Below are positions 36,962-46,009 of a stretch of 64,000 bases of DNA, one piece after another. Under the pieces are notes generated by a model. That model had not been told where the DNA came from, did no database searches, and worked only from the letters and a program-made list of their open reading frames with translations. Position 1 is the stretch's first letter; each line of letters starts with the position of its first letter. Both the position numbers and the translations under genes were made by a program. Origin of the DNA: Fibrobacteria bacterium AD312 (GTDB taxonomy: Bacteria > Fibrobacterota > Fibrobacteria > Fibrobacterales > Fibrobacteraceae); the NCBI GenBank assembly GCA_001462345.1, contig LIUM01000047.1, positions 64,975-128,974 of the forward strand. The letters run 5' to 3'.

Positions 36962-37951
36962 TTATTTCTTTGAAGAGTCTTTAAGTGTTTTTAATGATGT
37001 TTGAATTGATTTTATAAGCTCTTCTTTAAAGGCAATAGGCTCTAGTATATCAATATCAGGTAAAAGACCTATAATCCATTTTCTTAAATCAGGAGTATCA
37101 AAAAGGCTTAATTCCACAATGGATTTTTCTTTATTCTTCTTAATTTTGGCTGGAGGATTAAAATGAGATTCCTTAAATTGGCTTTCTAACCAGGGTTCTT
37201 TGACAAGTAAAACAAGCTTAATCACTTTAGTCTTTTCACTGTCTCCGACCCATTTGCCATAGCAATATTTATAAAAGTTCTGAACGTCAATTTCCTGAGG
37301 TTTGAAGAAATCTTGTAAAAGAGTTTCTTGAATAATTCTTTTAACGACAAGAAGTTTAGGCTTTGTATTTTTTCCTTTTTCAGTAGAATAAGCAAGATAG
37401 AGAGTGCCCATTCGAAGAATTAGTTTTAGGGGTCTAATTTCAAGTTTTTGAATTTCACCACTAGATCCTTGCAAATAGCTCACCTTCATCCCTTGCCCTT
37501 TCTTAATTGCCGAAAGGTAGCGTTCTATTCTAGCTTCAGAAATATCGTATTCCGAAAAAGGGCCATGATCAATAATAAAATCAGGGTCTAAAGAAATGGC
37601 TTCGGGCGCAGAATCTGCTTCGGGATCAGCCCCTTCAAGAGTATCTATCGCTTTGTGAATCACTTTTGTGTAGCGAATTTCAGCATGGTCTATGAGTTCT
37701 TTATGAAGCTTCTTTAGCGAACGAACAAGTGGAGCATTATTATTGCTTTTAGACTGTTCTATAATAAAACGTCTAGGTTGTCCAGGATTTTTTATTTTTC
37801 GAAGACCGCAATTTTCTTTTGCTAAGTCGCTTAAAAAGCGAAAAATAGTTCGCTTGTTGCAATCCATATAGTTTGCTAATTCATCTACGGTAGCAGAGGA
37901 AGCTGTTAAACGTAATTTCAATTGATTTAACTTTTCGTATGTAGAAGCCAT
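36962..37951 (-). CDS. WYL-domain transcription regulator
   Basis: The 329-residue protein has an N-terminal helix-turn-helix (VDELANYMDCNKRTIFRFLSDL) and a C-terminal WYL region: EIRPLKLILRMGTLYLAYS is a variant of the WYL strand, since the signature residues are replaced by LYLAY, followed by WVGDSEK and PAKIKKNKE segments. WYL regulators bind nucleic acids or ligands and can answer DNA damage, phage or stress. It begins one base after the stop codon of the Zn/BON-like gene, suggesting co-expression. It is followed by queA. The effector is unknown. Confidence in the family is good, in the ligand nil. Confidence 0.8.
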   Translation of the reverse strand: MASTYEKLNQLKLRLTASSATVDELANYMDCNKRTIFRFLSDLAKENCGLRKIKNPGQPRRFIIEQSKSNNNAPLVRSLKKLHKELIDHAEIRYTKVIHKAIDTLEGADPEADSAPEAISLDPDFIIDHGPFSEYDISEARIERYLSAIKKGQGMKVSYLQGSSGEIQKLEIRPLKLILRMGTLYLAYSTEKGKNTKPKLLVVKRIIQETLLQDFFKPQEIDVQNFYKYCYGKWVGDSEKTKVIKLVLLVKEPWLESQFKESHFNPPAKIKKNKEKSIVELSLFDTPDLRKWIIGLLPDIDILEPIAFKEELIKSIQTSLKTLKDSSKK

Positions 37952-39208
37952 CTATTCCTCTGACGGTTGAACAATGCGTAACTTATTTTCAAGTGCAATT
38001 TTTTTTGTCGATCTAATGGCTGTAAAATAGGCTTGACTTTTTTGTAAAATCGAAAGAACCCGGCCCTCTAAAATCATTTTCTTTCCATTGCAAGAAACTC
38101 GAATGCAAGCATCTTTTAATTTAGGATGCTCTCTTAAGGCACGAGCTGCATTCAAACATAGTACTTTATGGGTATTGGATTCCGCTGAAGATAATTCTAG
38201 AAGTAGAGATAATTCGCGAATCCCATCAATCAATTCTAATCGATTTTCTAATTCGACAGGGACTGTTTCAAAAAGATAAAAACAACGAACAGTCACTTTT
38301 CCATTTTCAACAATTACTTCGTAGTCGAAAATAGGTAAGCTTAAGTCTTCAAGGACAGAAAGGACTTTTAGCTTGAGTAAGTCATCGGAAACAGATACGG
38401 AAGGCTCCACTTTAATAAAATCAACGGCACCACGTACGGCAGGTATTTTTTCTAAAAACTGAAGGATTTCTTTTTTTATGCGGATGTTCGGCACATTCCC
38501 TTTTATATAAACGATTCCTTGTGCCACTTCATACGAAATACTAGGAATCAGCTCAGGAAAAGCTTCCTTTAATTTAAAACGAATTATTTCATAAAGCTGA
38601 GCATTGGGCGTTGTTTGGTAGGCCTCTGGAAGAGTCATAAATAGAAGGGTTTTATTTTCTAAAAGAATGGCGAGCTTTTCTTTTTCTCCATCGCTCACCA
38701 TTCCAACGACTTTACCAAATAAATCTCTGGGGACATGATAAATAGGGTCGCCAATGAGAGCTTGGCCGCTTTGTGCAGGAAGAAGGCGATACCCTTGAGG
38801 GTATTCTTCCACTTCATTTTCATTGAAGGGACGTTCTATTTTTTGATCAGGGCCGTTGTTATAACTGATGACAATAATTTCTTCTGTGGCCGAATGAAAA
38901 ACGCCTTTGACTTTACCTGGTCTAGGTGTTCCTTTAACATAAAGCCAATTGCCTGGAACAATTCGATTGTAACCTAAAATTTTGGAGTATTCTGTTTTAT
39001 GCGAATCACAGAAAAAATTGAATTCGTGTGAGAAAGCGATAAAATAGGTGGCGCATATATCGCAAGAACAAAGTAGTGGAATGTGAGGGCGAATCCCACC
39101 CCGAATGGAGTACGGCTCACGAGCAAAAATCTGATGAAAACAGACTTTTTGACAGCGCCTGCAAAATAAAAGTTCACTCGTTATGGGATAAAGAAAAGCC
39201 TTTCTCAT
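37952..39208 (-). CDS. Uncharacterised protein with N-terminal Cys zinc-finger-like region and BON-like repeats
   Basis: I do not recognise a named family. The 418-residue protein has an N-terminal metal-binding-like region: CRRCQKVCFHQ near residues 16-26, then a CSCDICATYF cluster near 48, plus CDSH near 68. Residues about 85-200 look like beta-rich SH3/PRC-type barrels (GNWLYVKGTPRPGKVKG, GKVVGMV). The C-terminal half has segments with the alpha-beta pattern of BON domains (IVYIKGNVPNIRIKKEI, KMILEGRVLSILQK). No signal peptide is present, so it should be cytoplasmic. The gene overlaps gltX by four bases (ATGA) and touches the WYL gene, so it is tightly embedded in a tRNA-linked operon. A role in RNA or DNA binding is a guess. 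Confidence 0.6.
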   Translation of the reverse strand: MRKAFLYPITSELLFCRRCQKVCFHQIFAREPYSIRGGIRPHIPLLCSCDICATYFIAFSHEFNFFCDSHKTEYSKILGYNRIVPGNWLYVKGTPRPGKVKGVFHSATEEIIVISYNNGPDQKIERPFNENEVEEYPQGYRLLPAQSGQALIGDPIYHVPRDLFGKVVGMVSDGEKEKLAILLENKTLLFMTLPEAYQTTPNAQLYEIIRFKLKEAFPELIPSISYEVAQGIVYIKGNVPNIRIKKEILQFLEKIPAVRGAVDFIKVEPSVSVSDDLLKLKVLSVLEDLSLPIFDYEVIVENGKVTVRCFYLFETVPVELENRLELIDGIRELSLLLELSSAESNTHKVLCLNAARALREHPKLKDACIRVSCNGKKMILEGRVLSILQKSQAYFTAIRSTKKIALENKLRIVQPSEE

Positions 39209-40671
39209 GGTTCCATTAAGGGCTCCGCATTCTCAATTCGACTTAAAACGTTTTGTTTCCCAAGTAACTCAAATATTTCCCAAAGACCAGGACCAGCACT
39301 AACTCCAGAGACAGCAAGGCGAACGGCTCCTACTAAATCTCCTAAGCGAAGGCCGCTTGATTCTGTAAGAGCATGGAATGCTTGTTCAATAGAGGTGGCG
39401 TTAAATTCAGTAAGAGGTTCAAGTGCTTTTCTTACAGATTGAGCGATTGCTCTAGAACCAGCGCCCCAATTTTTACTTTTTGCTTTTTCATCAAAAGTTT
39501 TAGGCACCGTAAAAAAGTAGGATGCCATTGAAGGAAGGTCCGTTAAAAAGTGAGCACGACTTTTTAGTTGTTTCACAACAGCAAGGATATAGTCTTCAGA
39601 AAAAGAAGAGGTCTTTATATCAATGGCTTCTAAACCTTTGACCAAATAGTCCGCTAAGAACTTGTCATCACAGCGGTGTATATGTTGGCCATTCATCCAT
39701 TGTAATTTTTTTTCATCAAAAGCAACTGCTTTAGGATTGATTCTTTCTAGAGAAAAAGCATCAATCATTTCTTGAATGCTCATGACCTCTCGATCATCTC
39801 CTGGATTCCAGCCTAGAAGAGCGAGGAAATTGATTAAAGTTTCTGGCAAATATCCTAAATCGCGAAAATCACCAACAGAAGCGGCGCCTTTGCGTTTTGA
39901 AAGTTTGCCGCCTCCAGCAGCAAGAATGACTGGTAGATGGCAAAATACAGGAGGCTCCCAACCAAATGCTTTGTAGAGTAAAATATGTTTAGGTGTTGAG
40001 CTGATCCATTCATCGCCTCGAAGTACATGAGACGTTTCCATAAGATGATCATCTACAACGCTTGCAAAATGGTAGGTAGGATATTGGTCTCTTTTAATCA
40101 AGACTAAATCATCAAGTAGTTCATTTTGATATTCAATATGCCCACGAATTAAATCGTCAAATCCAGTGATGCCTGTTTCTGGGACCTTAAAACGGATTAC
40201 CGCTTTTTCTCCGTGAGCGATTCGTTCACGAGCTTCTTCAATAGGAATATCTCTACAGTGGCGATCATAACCAGTAACAACGGCTCCTGACTTCTCCTGA
40301 GCAGCTCGCACTTCTTGTAAGCGTTCTTCGGAGCAGAAGCAATAATAGGCATCGCCTGATTCCAATAATTTTTGAATTTCTCTCGCGTAGATGTCTAGGC
40401 GTTCACTTTGAAAATAAGGACCCACTTTTCCTTCGCAATCAGGACCTTCATCCCACTGAAGTCCAAGCCATCGAAGATCTCGTAATAAATCATGAAGGGC
40501 TTCTTCGTTATAGCGTTTACGGTCTGTATCTTCAATGCGTAAGTAAAAAGTGCCCTTCATCGCTTTTGCAAAAAAGTAATTGTAAATGGCTGTACGAGCG
40601 CCGCCTACATGAAGATAGCCAGTAGGGCTTGGAGCAAAGCGGACGCGAACAGGGCGATTAGATGCAGACAT
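39205..40671 (-). CDS. gltX: Glutamyl-tRNA synthetase
   Basis: GltX charges tRNA-Glu. The 488-residue enzyme has the class I HIGH-type loop RFAPSPTGYLHVGGARTA, the CP-domain segment FRFKV-like IRFKVPETG, the WxSSTPKH region, and the KMSKS-type motif KLSKRKGA. Its CP domain has Cys residues (YYCFC and RHC) that may bind zinc as in some bacterial GluRS. The C-terminal helical anticodon domain is complete. The gene is first of the minus operon with the Zn/BON-like protein, WYL regulator and queA. The 252-base divergent gap to cysS holds both promoters and no other gene. Confidence 0.95.
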   Translation of the reverse strand: MSASNRPVRVRFAPSPTGYLHVGGARTAIYNYFFAKAMKGTFYLRIEDTDRKRYNEEALHDLLRDLRWLGLQWDEGPDCEGKVGPYFQSERLDIYAREIQKLLESGDAYYCFCSEERLQEVRAAQEKSGAVVTGYDRHCRDIPIEEARERIAHGEKAVIRFKVPETGITGFDDLIRGHIEYQNELLDDLVLIKRDQYPTYHFASVVDDHLMETSHVLRGDEWISSTPKHILLYKAFGWEPPVFCHLPVILAAGGGKLSKRKGAASVGDFRDLGYLPETLINFLALLGWNPGDDREVMSIQEMIDAFSLERINPKAVAFDEKKLQWMNGQHIHRCDDKFLADYLVKGLEAIDIKTSSFSEDYILAVVKQLKSRAHFLTDLPSMASYFFTVPKTFDEKAKSKNWGAGSRAIAQSVRKALEPLTEFNATSIEQAFHALTESSGLRLGDLVGAVRLAVSGVSAGPGLWEIFELLGKQNVLSRIENAEPLMEP

Positions 40672-40923
40672 ATTAATCCTCTATAAAAGCATAAAAACTT
40701 TATGGAAACTTCAAAAAACGATTTTTTCGAAGAATTCCTAATGACAAAAAATAGCAAAAAGAAGAGAAATAGTCTTTTATATAGGAATAAAAACAGCCTT
40801 TATCATTGAAGAGAACCTCAGCGGCACTTCTTTTACAGGACATTCCCTTTCCTAGCCTTATTTTTACTAGTTCTCAAAGCTTTATATTCCCTTTTATCAA
40901 AGCTTTTTCTAAATTACCAAATT

Positions 40924-42327
40924 ATGGCTTTGCAATTTTATAATACCGCTACTCGTTCCAAAGAACCGTTTACTTTACCTGAAGGCGTACCTGCAGTACG
41001 CATTTATTGTTGCGGTCCTACTGTTTATCACTTTGCGCATATTGGCAATCTTCGTACTTATATTTTTGAAGATTTTCTAAGGCGTACTTTAGAATACTAT
41101 GGCTTTGCGGTAAATCATGTGGTGAATATTACCGATGTAGGGCATTTAACAAGTGATGGCGATGACGGTGATGATAAAATGGAAAAAGGCGCTTTACGCA
41201 CAGGCAAAACCGTCTGGGAAGTCGCTGATTATTACACACAAACATTTATGAAAGACTGGAAGGCTTTGAATATCATAGAGCCTTCCATTTGGTGTAAAGC
41301 AACGGATCACATTCAACAGCAGATTCAATTGGTAAAAACACTTGAAGAAAAAGGGTATACATACCGTACCTCAGATGGCATCTATTTTGACAGTGCTAAA
41401 TTCCCTCGCTACCCTGATTTTGCTCATTTAGACGTAGAAAATTTACAACAAGGCTCCCGAATTGAAATGGGAGAAAAACGTTCTGCAACGGATTTTGCTT
41501 TGTGGAAATTTAGCCCTAAAGATCAGAAGCGAGCCATGGAATGGGATAGTCCTTGGGGAATCGGTTTTCCTGGATGGCATATTGAATGTTCTGCGATGGC
41601 GATGCATCATTTAGGAGAAACTCTAGATATTCATTGTGGTGGTTCTGATCATATAAGAGTACATCATACAAATGAAATTGCGCAAAGCGAATGTGCTACA
41701 GGAAAACCTTTTGCTCGTTTTTGGATGCATGGTGAGTTTTTACGCATGGGTTCAGATAAAATGAGTAAAAGTGCAGGTGAATTTTTAACGGTTTCTCTAT
41801 TACAAGAAAAAGGCTTTAATCCATTAGATTATCGTTTATTTGCATTAACTAGTCATTACCGAAATTATTTGAATTTTACTTGGGAAGCTCTTGAAAATGC
41901 AAGAGAATCATTAAAAAGTCTGCATAAAAAGACAGATGTTTTGATAGGTAAGGCTGATCTAATTCAAAGTGAACTAGCTCTTCGTTTTAAAAATGAATTC
42001 CAAGAGGCTATTGGAGACGACCTCAATATGCCAAAAGCACTTGGCATTTTGAATAGTATGTTAAAAGAAAATCTGGAAGAATCAGAAAAAGCCGCCTTAG
42101 TGCTAGATTTCGATCGAGTTTTAGGCTTAAATCTTGGTTCTATTCGAGAAGAGTATGCTCCTAAACAAGAAAATGTCGATGTTTTTAAGATAGACGCTTT
42201 AATTTCTCTGCGAAACGAAGCTCGAAAGAATAAGAATTGGGCGGAAAGTGATCGAATTCGAGATGAATTAAAATCGATGAATATCACTATAAAAGATGGA
42301 CCAAATGGCACAGAGTGGAGTTTATAG
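40924..42327 (+). CDS. cysS: Cysteinyl-tRNA synthetase
   Basis: CysS charges tRNA-Cys. The 467-residue product has the family opening YNTATRSKEPF, zinc ligands in CCGPTVYHFAHIGN (which also carries the HIGH-type motif), later CSAMAMHHLG with HIRVHHTNE completing the zinc site, and KMSKSAGEF as the KMSKS loop. The C-terminal domain is of normal length, ending with the anticodon helix ESDRIRDELK. It is monocistronic, ending in a hairpin with T-run before the wzc gene. Confidence 0.96.
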   Translation: MALQFYNTATRSKEPFTLPEGVPAVRIYCCGPTVYHFAHIGNLRTYIFEDFLRRTLEYYGFAVNHVVNITDVGHLTSDGDDGDDKMEKGALRTGKTVWEVADYYTQTFMKDWKALNIIEPSIWCKATDHIQQQIQLVKTLEEKGYTYRTSDGIYFDSAKFPRYPDFAHLDVENLQQGSRIEMGEKRSATDFALWKFSPKDQKRAMEWDSPWGIGFPGWHIECSAMAMHHLGETLDIHCGGSDHIRVHHTNEIAQSECATGKPFARFWMHGEFLRMGSDKMSKSAGEFLTVSLLQEKGFNPLDYRLFALTSHYRNYLNFTWEALENARESLKSLHKKTDVLIGKADLIQSELALRFKNEFQEAIGDDLNMPKALGILNSMLKENLEESEKAALVLDFDRVLGLNLGSIREEYAPKQENVDVFKIDALISLRNEARKNKNWAESDRIRDELKSMNITIKDGPNGTEWSL

Positions 42328-42355
42328 GTAAAAAACAGTAAATTCAAATGGCTTA

Positions 42356-42402
42356 ACCCTTTTTTATGTTTTTCTAAGTAGACATAAATGGGTCTTTTTT
42401 TT
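42356..42402 (+). terminator. Probable terminator after cysS
   Basis: ACCCTTTTTTATGT at 42356-42369 pairs imperfectly with ACATAAATGGGT at 42382-42393 and a run of eight T follows. A wider outer repeat AGGTAAAAAA/TTTTTTACCT also flanks it, so the exact pairing is open. Confidence 0.5.
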
Positions 42403-42442
42403 ACCTTATCCCCATTAAAAATGCAAATATGTGTTTTTGATC

Positions 42443-42456
42443 TAAAACAAGTTTTA
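42443..42456. promoter_or_regulatory. Palindrome upstream of the polysaccharide operon
   Basis: TAAAACAAGTTTTA at 42443-42456 is a perfect inverted repeat (arms TAAAAC and GTTTTA), 42 bases before the first gene of the polysaccharide operon and within the likely promoter area. It is a plausible operator, but A/T-only arms of this size occur by chance in AT-rich DNA. Confidence 0.25.
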
Positions 42457-42497
42457 AGTGTCCAAAAATATAAGCTTTATTTCAAGGTATTTTAAAT

Positions 42498-44597
42498 ATG
42501 GCCTCAACACCTAAACCAGAAGAAACAAACGAATTCCTAGAATTATTAGGTGATCTATGGAAGTATAAGTTTTCTGTGACTTTGTTCCTACTCCTCTCTG
42601 GTCTATTGGGTGTCTTTGCTGCATATTGGATTCGTCCTGTATACGAAGTAAATGCTCTTTTACAAATTGAAACAAAAAAAAATGGTGGCGCTTTAATGGG
42701 GGATTTAGGAAGCTTATTCTCCACTGGTAGCCCTGCTGAAACTGAAATTGAATTGGTGAAGAGCCGTCGAGTGATGGGAGCTGCTGTGGATCAGAGTGGC
42801 TTAGAATATATGTCTTCTCCCATTGGTTTTTGGGATCGATTGCTTCGTAAAGAAGGCCGAATTGATTTGCAAGAATTCTATTACCCAAAAGACTCTATTC
42901 CAGAAGACTTTCGCTCAGAGCCATGGATCTTGGTGGCCAAAGACAGTGTTTCTTATGATTTGTTTGATTACGACAAGAAAAAAGTGCTTTCTGGTATTGT
43001 AGGAGAAACCTCTGTAGCTTCTTATTTGGGCGATTCCGTTCGTATTGGTGTAATTCGTATGAAGGCGAAAGCGGGCCAAAGGTTTAATGTTTGGCGGCGT
43101 TCTAGACTGGATGCAATAGAGGCGTTTAATAGTGCTTTTTCCGTTGGTGAAAGAGGAAAAAAAACAGGGATTTTAGAGTTCACTTATCAAGATATTTATG
43201 CCGATCGAGGCGTTAGTGTGGTGAATCAAGTGGCGAATGCCTATTTACGTCAAAATGTGGAACAGCGAAGTGCTGAAGCTCAAAAGACATTGTCTTTTTT
43301 AGAAAAACAAATTCCAGAAGTAAAAAAGAAATTGGATAGTGCGGAAGCTGAGTTAAATGATTATCGCTATCGAGTGGGTTCTGTAGATATTAATACGGAA
43401 ACGAAGATTGTATTAGAAAATCAAATGCGATTACAACAACAGATTCTAAGCTTGCAACAAAAAAAAGAAGAGACGGTTCGCTTATTTAATGATTCTCATC
43501 CGATGGTTAAAACAATGGATCGTCAAATTGAATCGATTCGGGCAGAGCTTTCGGGGATGTCTTTTCAAGTCAAAAAATTACCTTCCAAGCAACAGGAAAT
43601 TCTTAGACTGACGAGTGAGGTTGAATTAGATAAAATATTGTACACCAATATGTTGAACAATATTCAGCAGCTTCGCCTTGTGGCTGCTGGGGAAATGGGA
43701 TCTGTTCGAATTGTGGACTACGCCGAATTGGTGACTAAACCAGTGAAGCCCAAGAAAAAATTGATTTTAATGGTCGCTCTCTTTCTAGGCTTTTGTGTAT
43801 CTATCGTCTATGTCACCATTCGTAAAAAATTCCGTAGTGGAGTGAAAGATTCTCGTGTGATTGAAAGAGAATTGGGAATTAGTGTGTATGCAAAAATTCC
43901 AAAGGGAACTGCTATTCCTGTTCAAAAAACGATGCCACTAGCAGTTGCTTTCCCAGACGATGTAGCAGTGGAATCGATGCGCACGCTAAGAACGTCGCTC
44001 GAATTTATGATGCCAGAGCAAGGCGGCAACGTTATTGTTTTAAGTGGCTTGATTCCTGCTGTTGGCAAGAGTTTTGTCTCAGTGAATTTAGCGTCGCTTT
44101 TTGCTGGCATGGATAAAAAAGTTTTGTTAATTGACGCCGATTTACGCAAAGGGCGTTTACATAAAGAATTTGGATTACGGAAAGACCTTGGTCTATCTGA
44201 TGTGTTGGTGGGAAAAATCGCAGTGGAAGAAGGTATTCATATAACGAGTGTCCCAAATTTAAGTCTCATGGTAGCTGGAAAGGTGCCCGCAAGCCCTGCT
44301 GAGCTATTAGGGTCTCATAAGTTTGAACAATTACTTGCTAAAATGAAAACTCAATTCGATGTGATTATTGTTGATACCCCTCCAGTGATGCTTGTTACGG
44401 ATGCAATGCTTGTGTGTCGCCATTCAGATCAAGCGGTCATGGTTGTGGAATACAATCGACATTCAATTGAAGCGATTCGAGAGGGTTTGAACTTGTTTAC
44501 TAAGGGTGTGGGTGAACGTGTTCATAAATCGATTGTTATTAATAAGTATGTTCATAGTAAAATGGATGGATATGGCTACAAGTATGGCAAATATTAA
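42498..44597 (+). CDS. wzc: Wzc/CapB-type polysaccharide co-polymerase and tyrosine autokinase
   Basis: The 699-residue inner-membrane protein has an N-terminal Wzz domain (membrane segment near residues 27-47), a long periplasmic region rich in coiled-coil helices (about 240-400) and a second membrane segment near 420. The cytoplasmic BY-kinase domain has Walker A SGLIPAVGKSFVSVNLA near 517, Walker A' LIDADLRKGRLHKEFG near 541 and Walker B VIIVDTPPVM near 621. The C-terminal tail YVHSKMDGYGYKYGKY has five tyrosines, the usual autophosphorylation cluster, so chain-length control by phosphorylation is expected. The first Walker loop is AVGKS where many have GEGKS. It opens the polysaccharide operon and overlooks no Wza outer-membrane exporter here, which must be elsewhere. 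Confidence 0.92.
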   Translation: MASTPKPEETNEFLELLGDLWKYKFSVTLFLLLSGLLGVFAAYWIRPVYEVNALLQIETKKNGGALMGDLGSLFSTGSPAETEIELVKSRRVMGAAVDQSGLEYMSSPIGFWDRLLRKEGRIDLQEFYYPKDSIPEDFRSEPWILVAKDSVSYDLFDYDKKKVLSGIVGETSVASYLGDSVRIGVIRMKAKAGQRFNVWRRSRLDAIEAFNSAFSVGERGKKTGILEFTYQDIYADRGVSVVNQVANAYLRQNVEQRSAEAQKTLSFLEKQIPEVKKKLDSAEAELNDYRYRVGSVDINTETKIVLENQMRLQQQILSLQQKKEETVRLFNDSHPMVKTMDRQIESIRAELSGMSFQVKKLPSKQQEILRLTSEVELDKILYTNMLNNIQQLRLVAAGEMGSVRIVDYAELVTKPVKPKKKLILMVALFLGFCVSIVYVTIRKKFRSGVKDSRVIERELGISVYAKIPKGTAIPVQKTMPLAVAFPDDVAVESMRTLRTSLEFMMPEQGGNVIVLSGLIPAVGKSFVSVNLASLFAGMDKKVLLIDADLRKGRLHKEFGLRKDLGLSDVLVGKIAVEEGIHITSVPNLSLMVAGKVPASPAELLGSHKFEQLLAKMKTQFDVIIVDTPPVMLVTDAMLVCRHSDQAVMVVEYNRHSIEAIREGLNLFTKGVGERVHKSIVINKYVHSKMDGYGYKYGKY

Positions 44598-44632
44598 TTC
44601 CCCTTCAATCGGGTTGGGTAAAGGTTTAAGGA

Positions 44633-46003
44633 ATGAACGTAAAAACTAAAGTGTTATGTATTGGTGCTGGTTATGTTGGCGGTCCTACAATGACTGTAAT
44701 TGCCGATAAATGCCCGCATATTCAAGTCACTGTCGTGGACATTAATCAAGCAAGAATTGACGCTTGGAACAGTGATTCTCTTCCCATTTATGAGCCGGGA
44801 TTAGATGAAGTTGTGAGGAGAGCTCGTGGACGAAACCTTTTCTTTAGTACAGATGTAGCCTCTGCAATTAAGGACGCCGATATCATTTTTGTGAGTGTCA
44901 ATACACCTACAAAAACCTTTGGTCAAGGAGCTGGTAAGGCTAGCGATTTACAGTACTGGGAAAAAACGGCTCGTCAGATTCTTGAGGTCAGTACATCCAA
45001 TAAAATTATTGTTGAAAAATCAACACTCCCTGTGCGTACTGCTGCCGCTATGGAAAGAATATTAAACTCTAATGACAAAGGACTTCATTTTGAAGTTCTT
45101 TCTAACCCAGAGTTTTTAGCTGAAGGGACAGCAATTCAAGATTTACTAAATCCAGATCGTGTTCTAATTGGAAGCCATCAAACAGAGTCTGGGCTTGCTG
45201 CTTGTAAACAAGTCGTAGATATTTATGCTAATTGGGTTTCAAGAGATCGTATTCTAACGACCAATTTATGGAGTTCTGAACTCACTAAATTAACGGCAAA
45301 TGCCTTTTTAGCTCAGCGAATCAGCTCTATTAATAGTATCAGTGCTCTTTGTGAAAGAACAGGAGCCGATGTTGATGAAGTCGCTTATGTAATGGGTAAA
45401 GATTCAAGAATAGGTTCTAAGTTCTTAAAAGCAAGTATTGGATTTGGCGGTTCTTGTTTTAAGAAAGATATATTGAATTTAGTTTACTTATGCTCTTATT
45501 ATGGCCTTCCTGAAGTGGCTGCTTATTGGGAAAGTGTCGTGCAAATTAATGAGTGGCAGACACATCGTTTTGTGGCTCGTATGCTCGAACATATGTTTAA
45601 TACCATTGCAGGAAAACGTATCGCCGTCTTTGGTTTTGCTTTTAAGGCCAATACAGGTGACACTCGAGAAAGCCCTGCTAATCTAGTGGTTCGAGATTTA
45701 TTAGAAGAACAAGCACATCCTGTGGTAACAGATCCAAAAGCGATTCCCGACGCAAAAAGAGATCTTAAAGATGTTTTAGATAAAGTTCTTTTTGTTGAGG
45801 ATGAATATAAGGCCGCTGAAAAGGCTCATGCAGTCGTCATTTGCACAGAGTGGCAACAATATTCGAAATTAGACTGGCAACGCATTTATGATAATATGGA
45901 AAAACCTGCTTTTGTTTTTGACGGGCGAAACATATTAGATGCAGGTGCATTACGCCAAATTGGATTTGAAGTAATTTCTGTTGGAAAAGGCATTGCGGAA
46001 TAA
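44633..46003 (+). CDS. ugd: UDP-glucose 6-dehydrogenase (metazoan-like type)
   Basis: This enzyme oxidises UDP-glucose to UDP-glucuronate with two NAD. The 456-residue protein begins with KVLCIGAGYVGGPT, the NAD loop, with VVDIN for the adenine ribose, and has FVSVNTPT, an FLAEGTAI segment and FGGSCFKKDIL with the catalytic cysteine near residue 276. The ending and the inserted length resemble the eukaryote-type subclass. The C-terminal UDP-binding half has FGFAFKANTGDTRESPA. It follows wzc by 35 bases and comes just before a GDP-mannose dehydrogenase, so two different uronic acid donors appear to be made by one operon. Confidence 0.93.
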   Translation: MNVKTKVLCIGAGYVGGPTMTVIADKCPHIQVTVVDINQARIDAWNSDSLPIYEPGLDEVVRRARGRNLFFSTDVASAIKDADIIFVSVNTPTKTFGQGAGKASDLQYWEKTARQILEVSTSNKIIVEKSTLPVRTAAAMERILNSNDKGLHFEVLSNPEFLAEGTAIQDLLNPDRVLIGSHQTESGLAACKQVVDIYANWVSRDRILTTNLWSSELTKLTANAFLAQRISSINSISALCERTGADVDEVAYVMGKDSRIGSKFLKASIGFGGSCFKKDILNLVYLCSYYGLPEVAAYWESVVQINEWQTHRFVARMLEHMFNTIAGKRIAVFGFAFKANTGDTRESPANLVVRDLLEEQAHPVVTDPKAIPDAKRDLKDVLDKVLFVEDEYKAAEKAHAVVICTEWQQYSKLDWQRIYDNMEKPAFVFDGRNILDAGALRQIGFEVISVGKGIAE

Positions 46004-46009
46004 TTTAAT

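Noticed and set aside
40702..40809. A 35-codon open frame (starts METSKNDFFEEF) in the gltX-cysS gap
   Set aside because: It lacks a Shine-Dalgarno sequence, is AT-driven and rich in Lys/Asn, and its end reads into AT-rich intergenic DNA. Nothing supports expression.
42328..42497. JUMPstart/ops element before the polysaccharide operon
   Set aside because: The ops core GGCGGTAG is absent on both strands in this region, so RfaH-type control is not supported.
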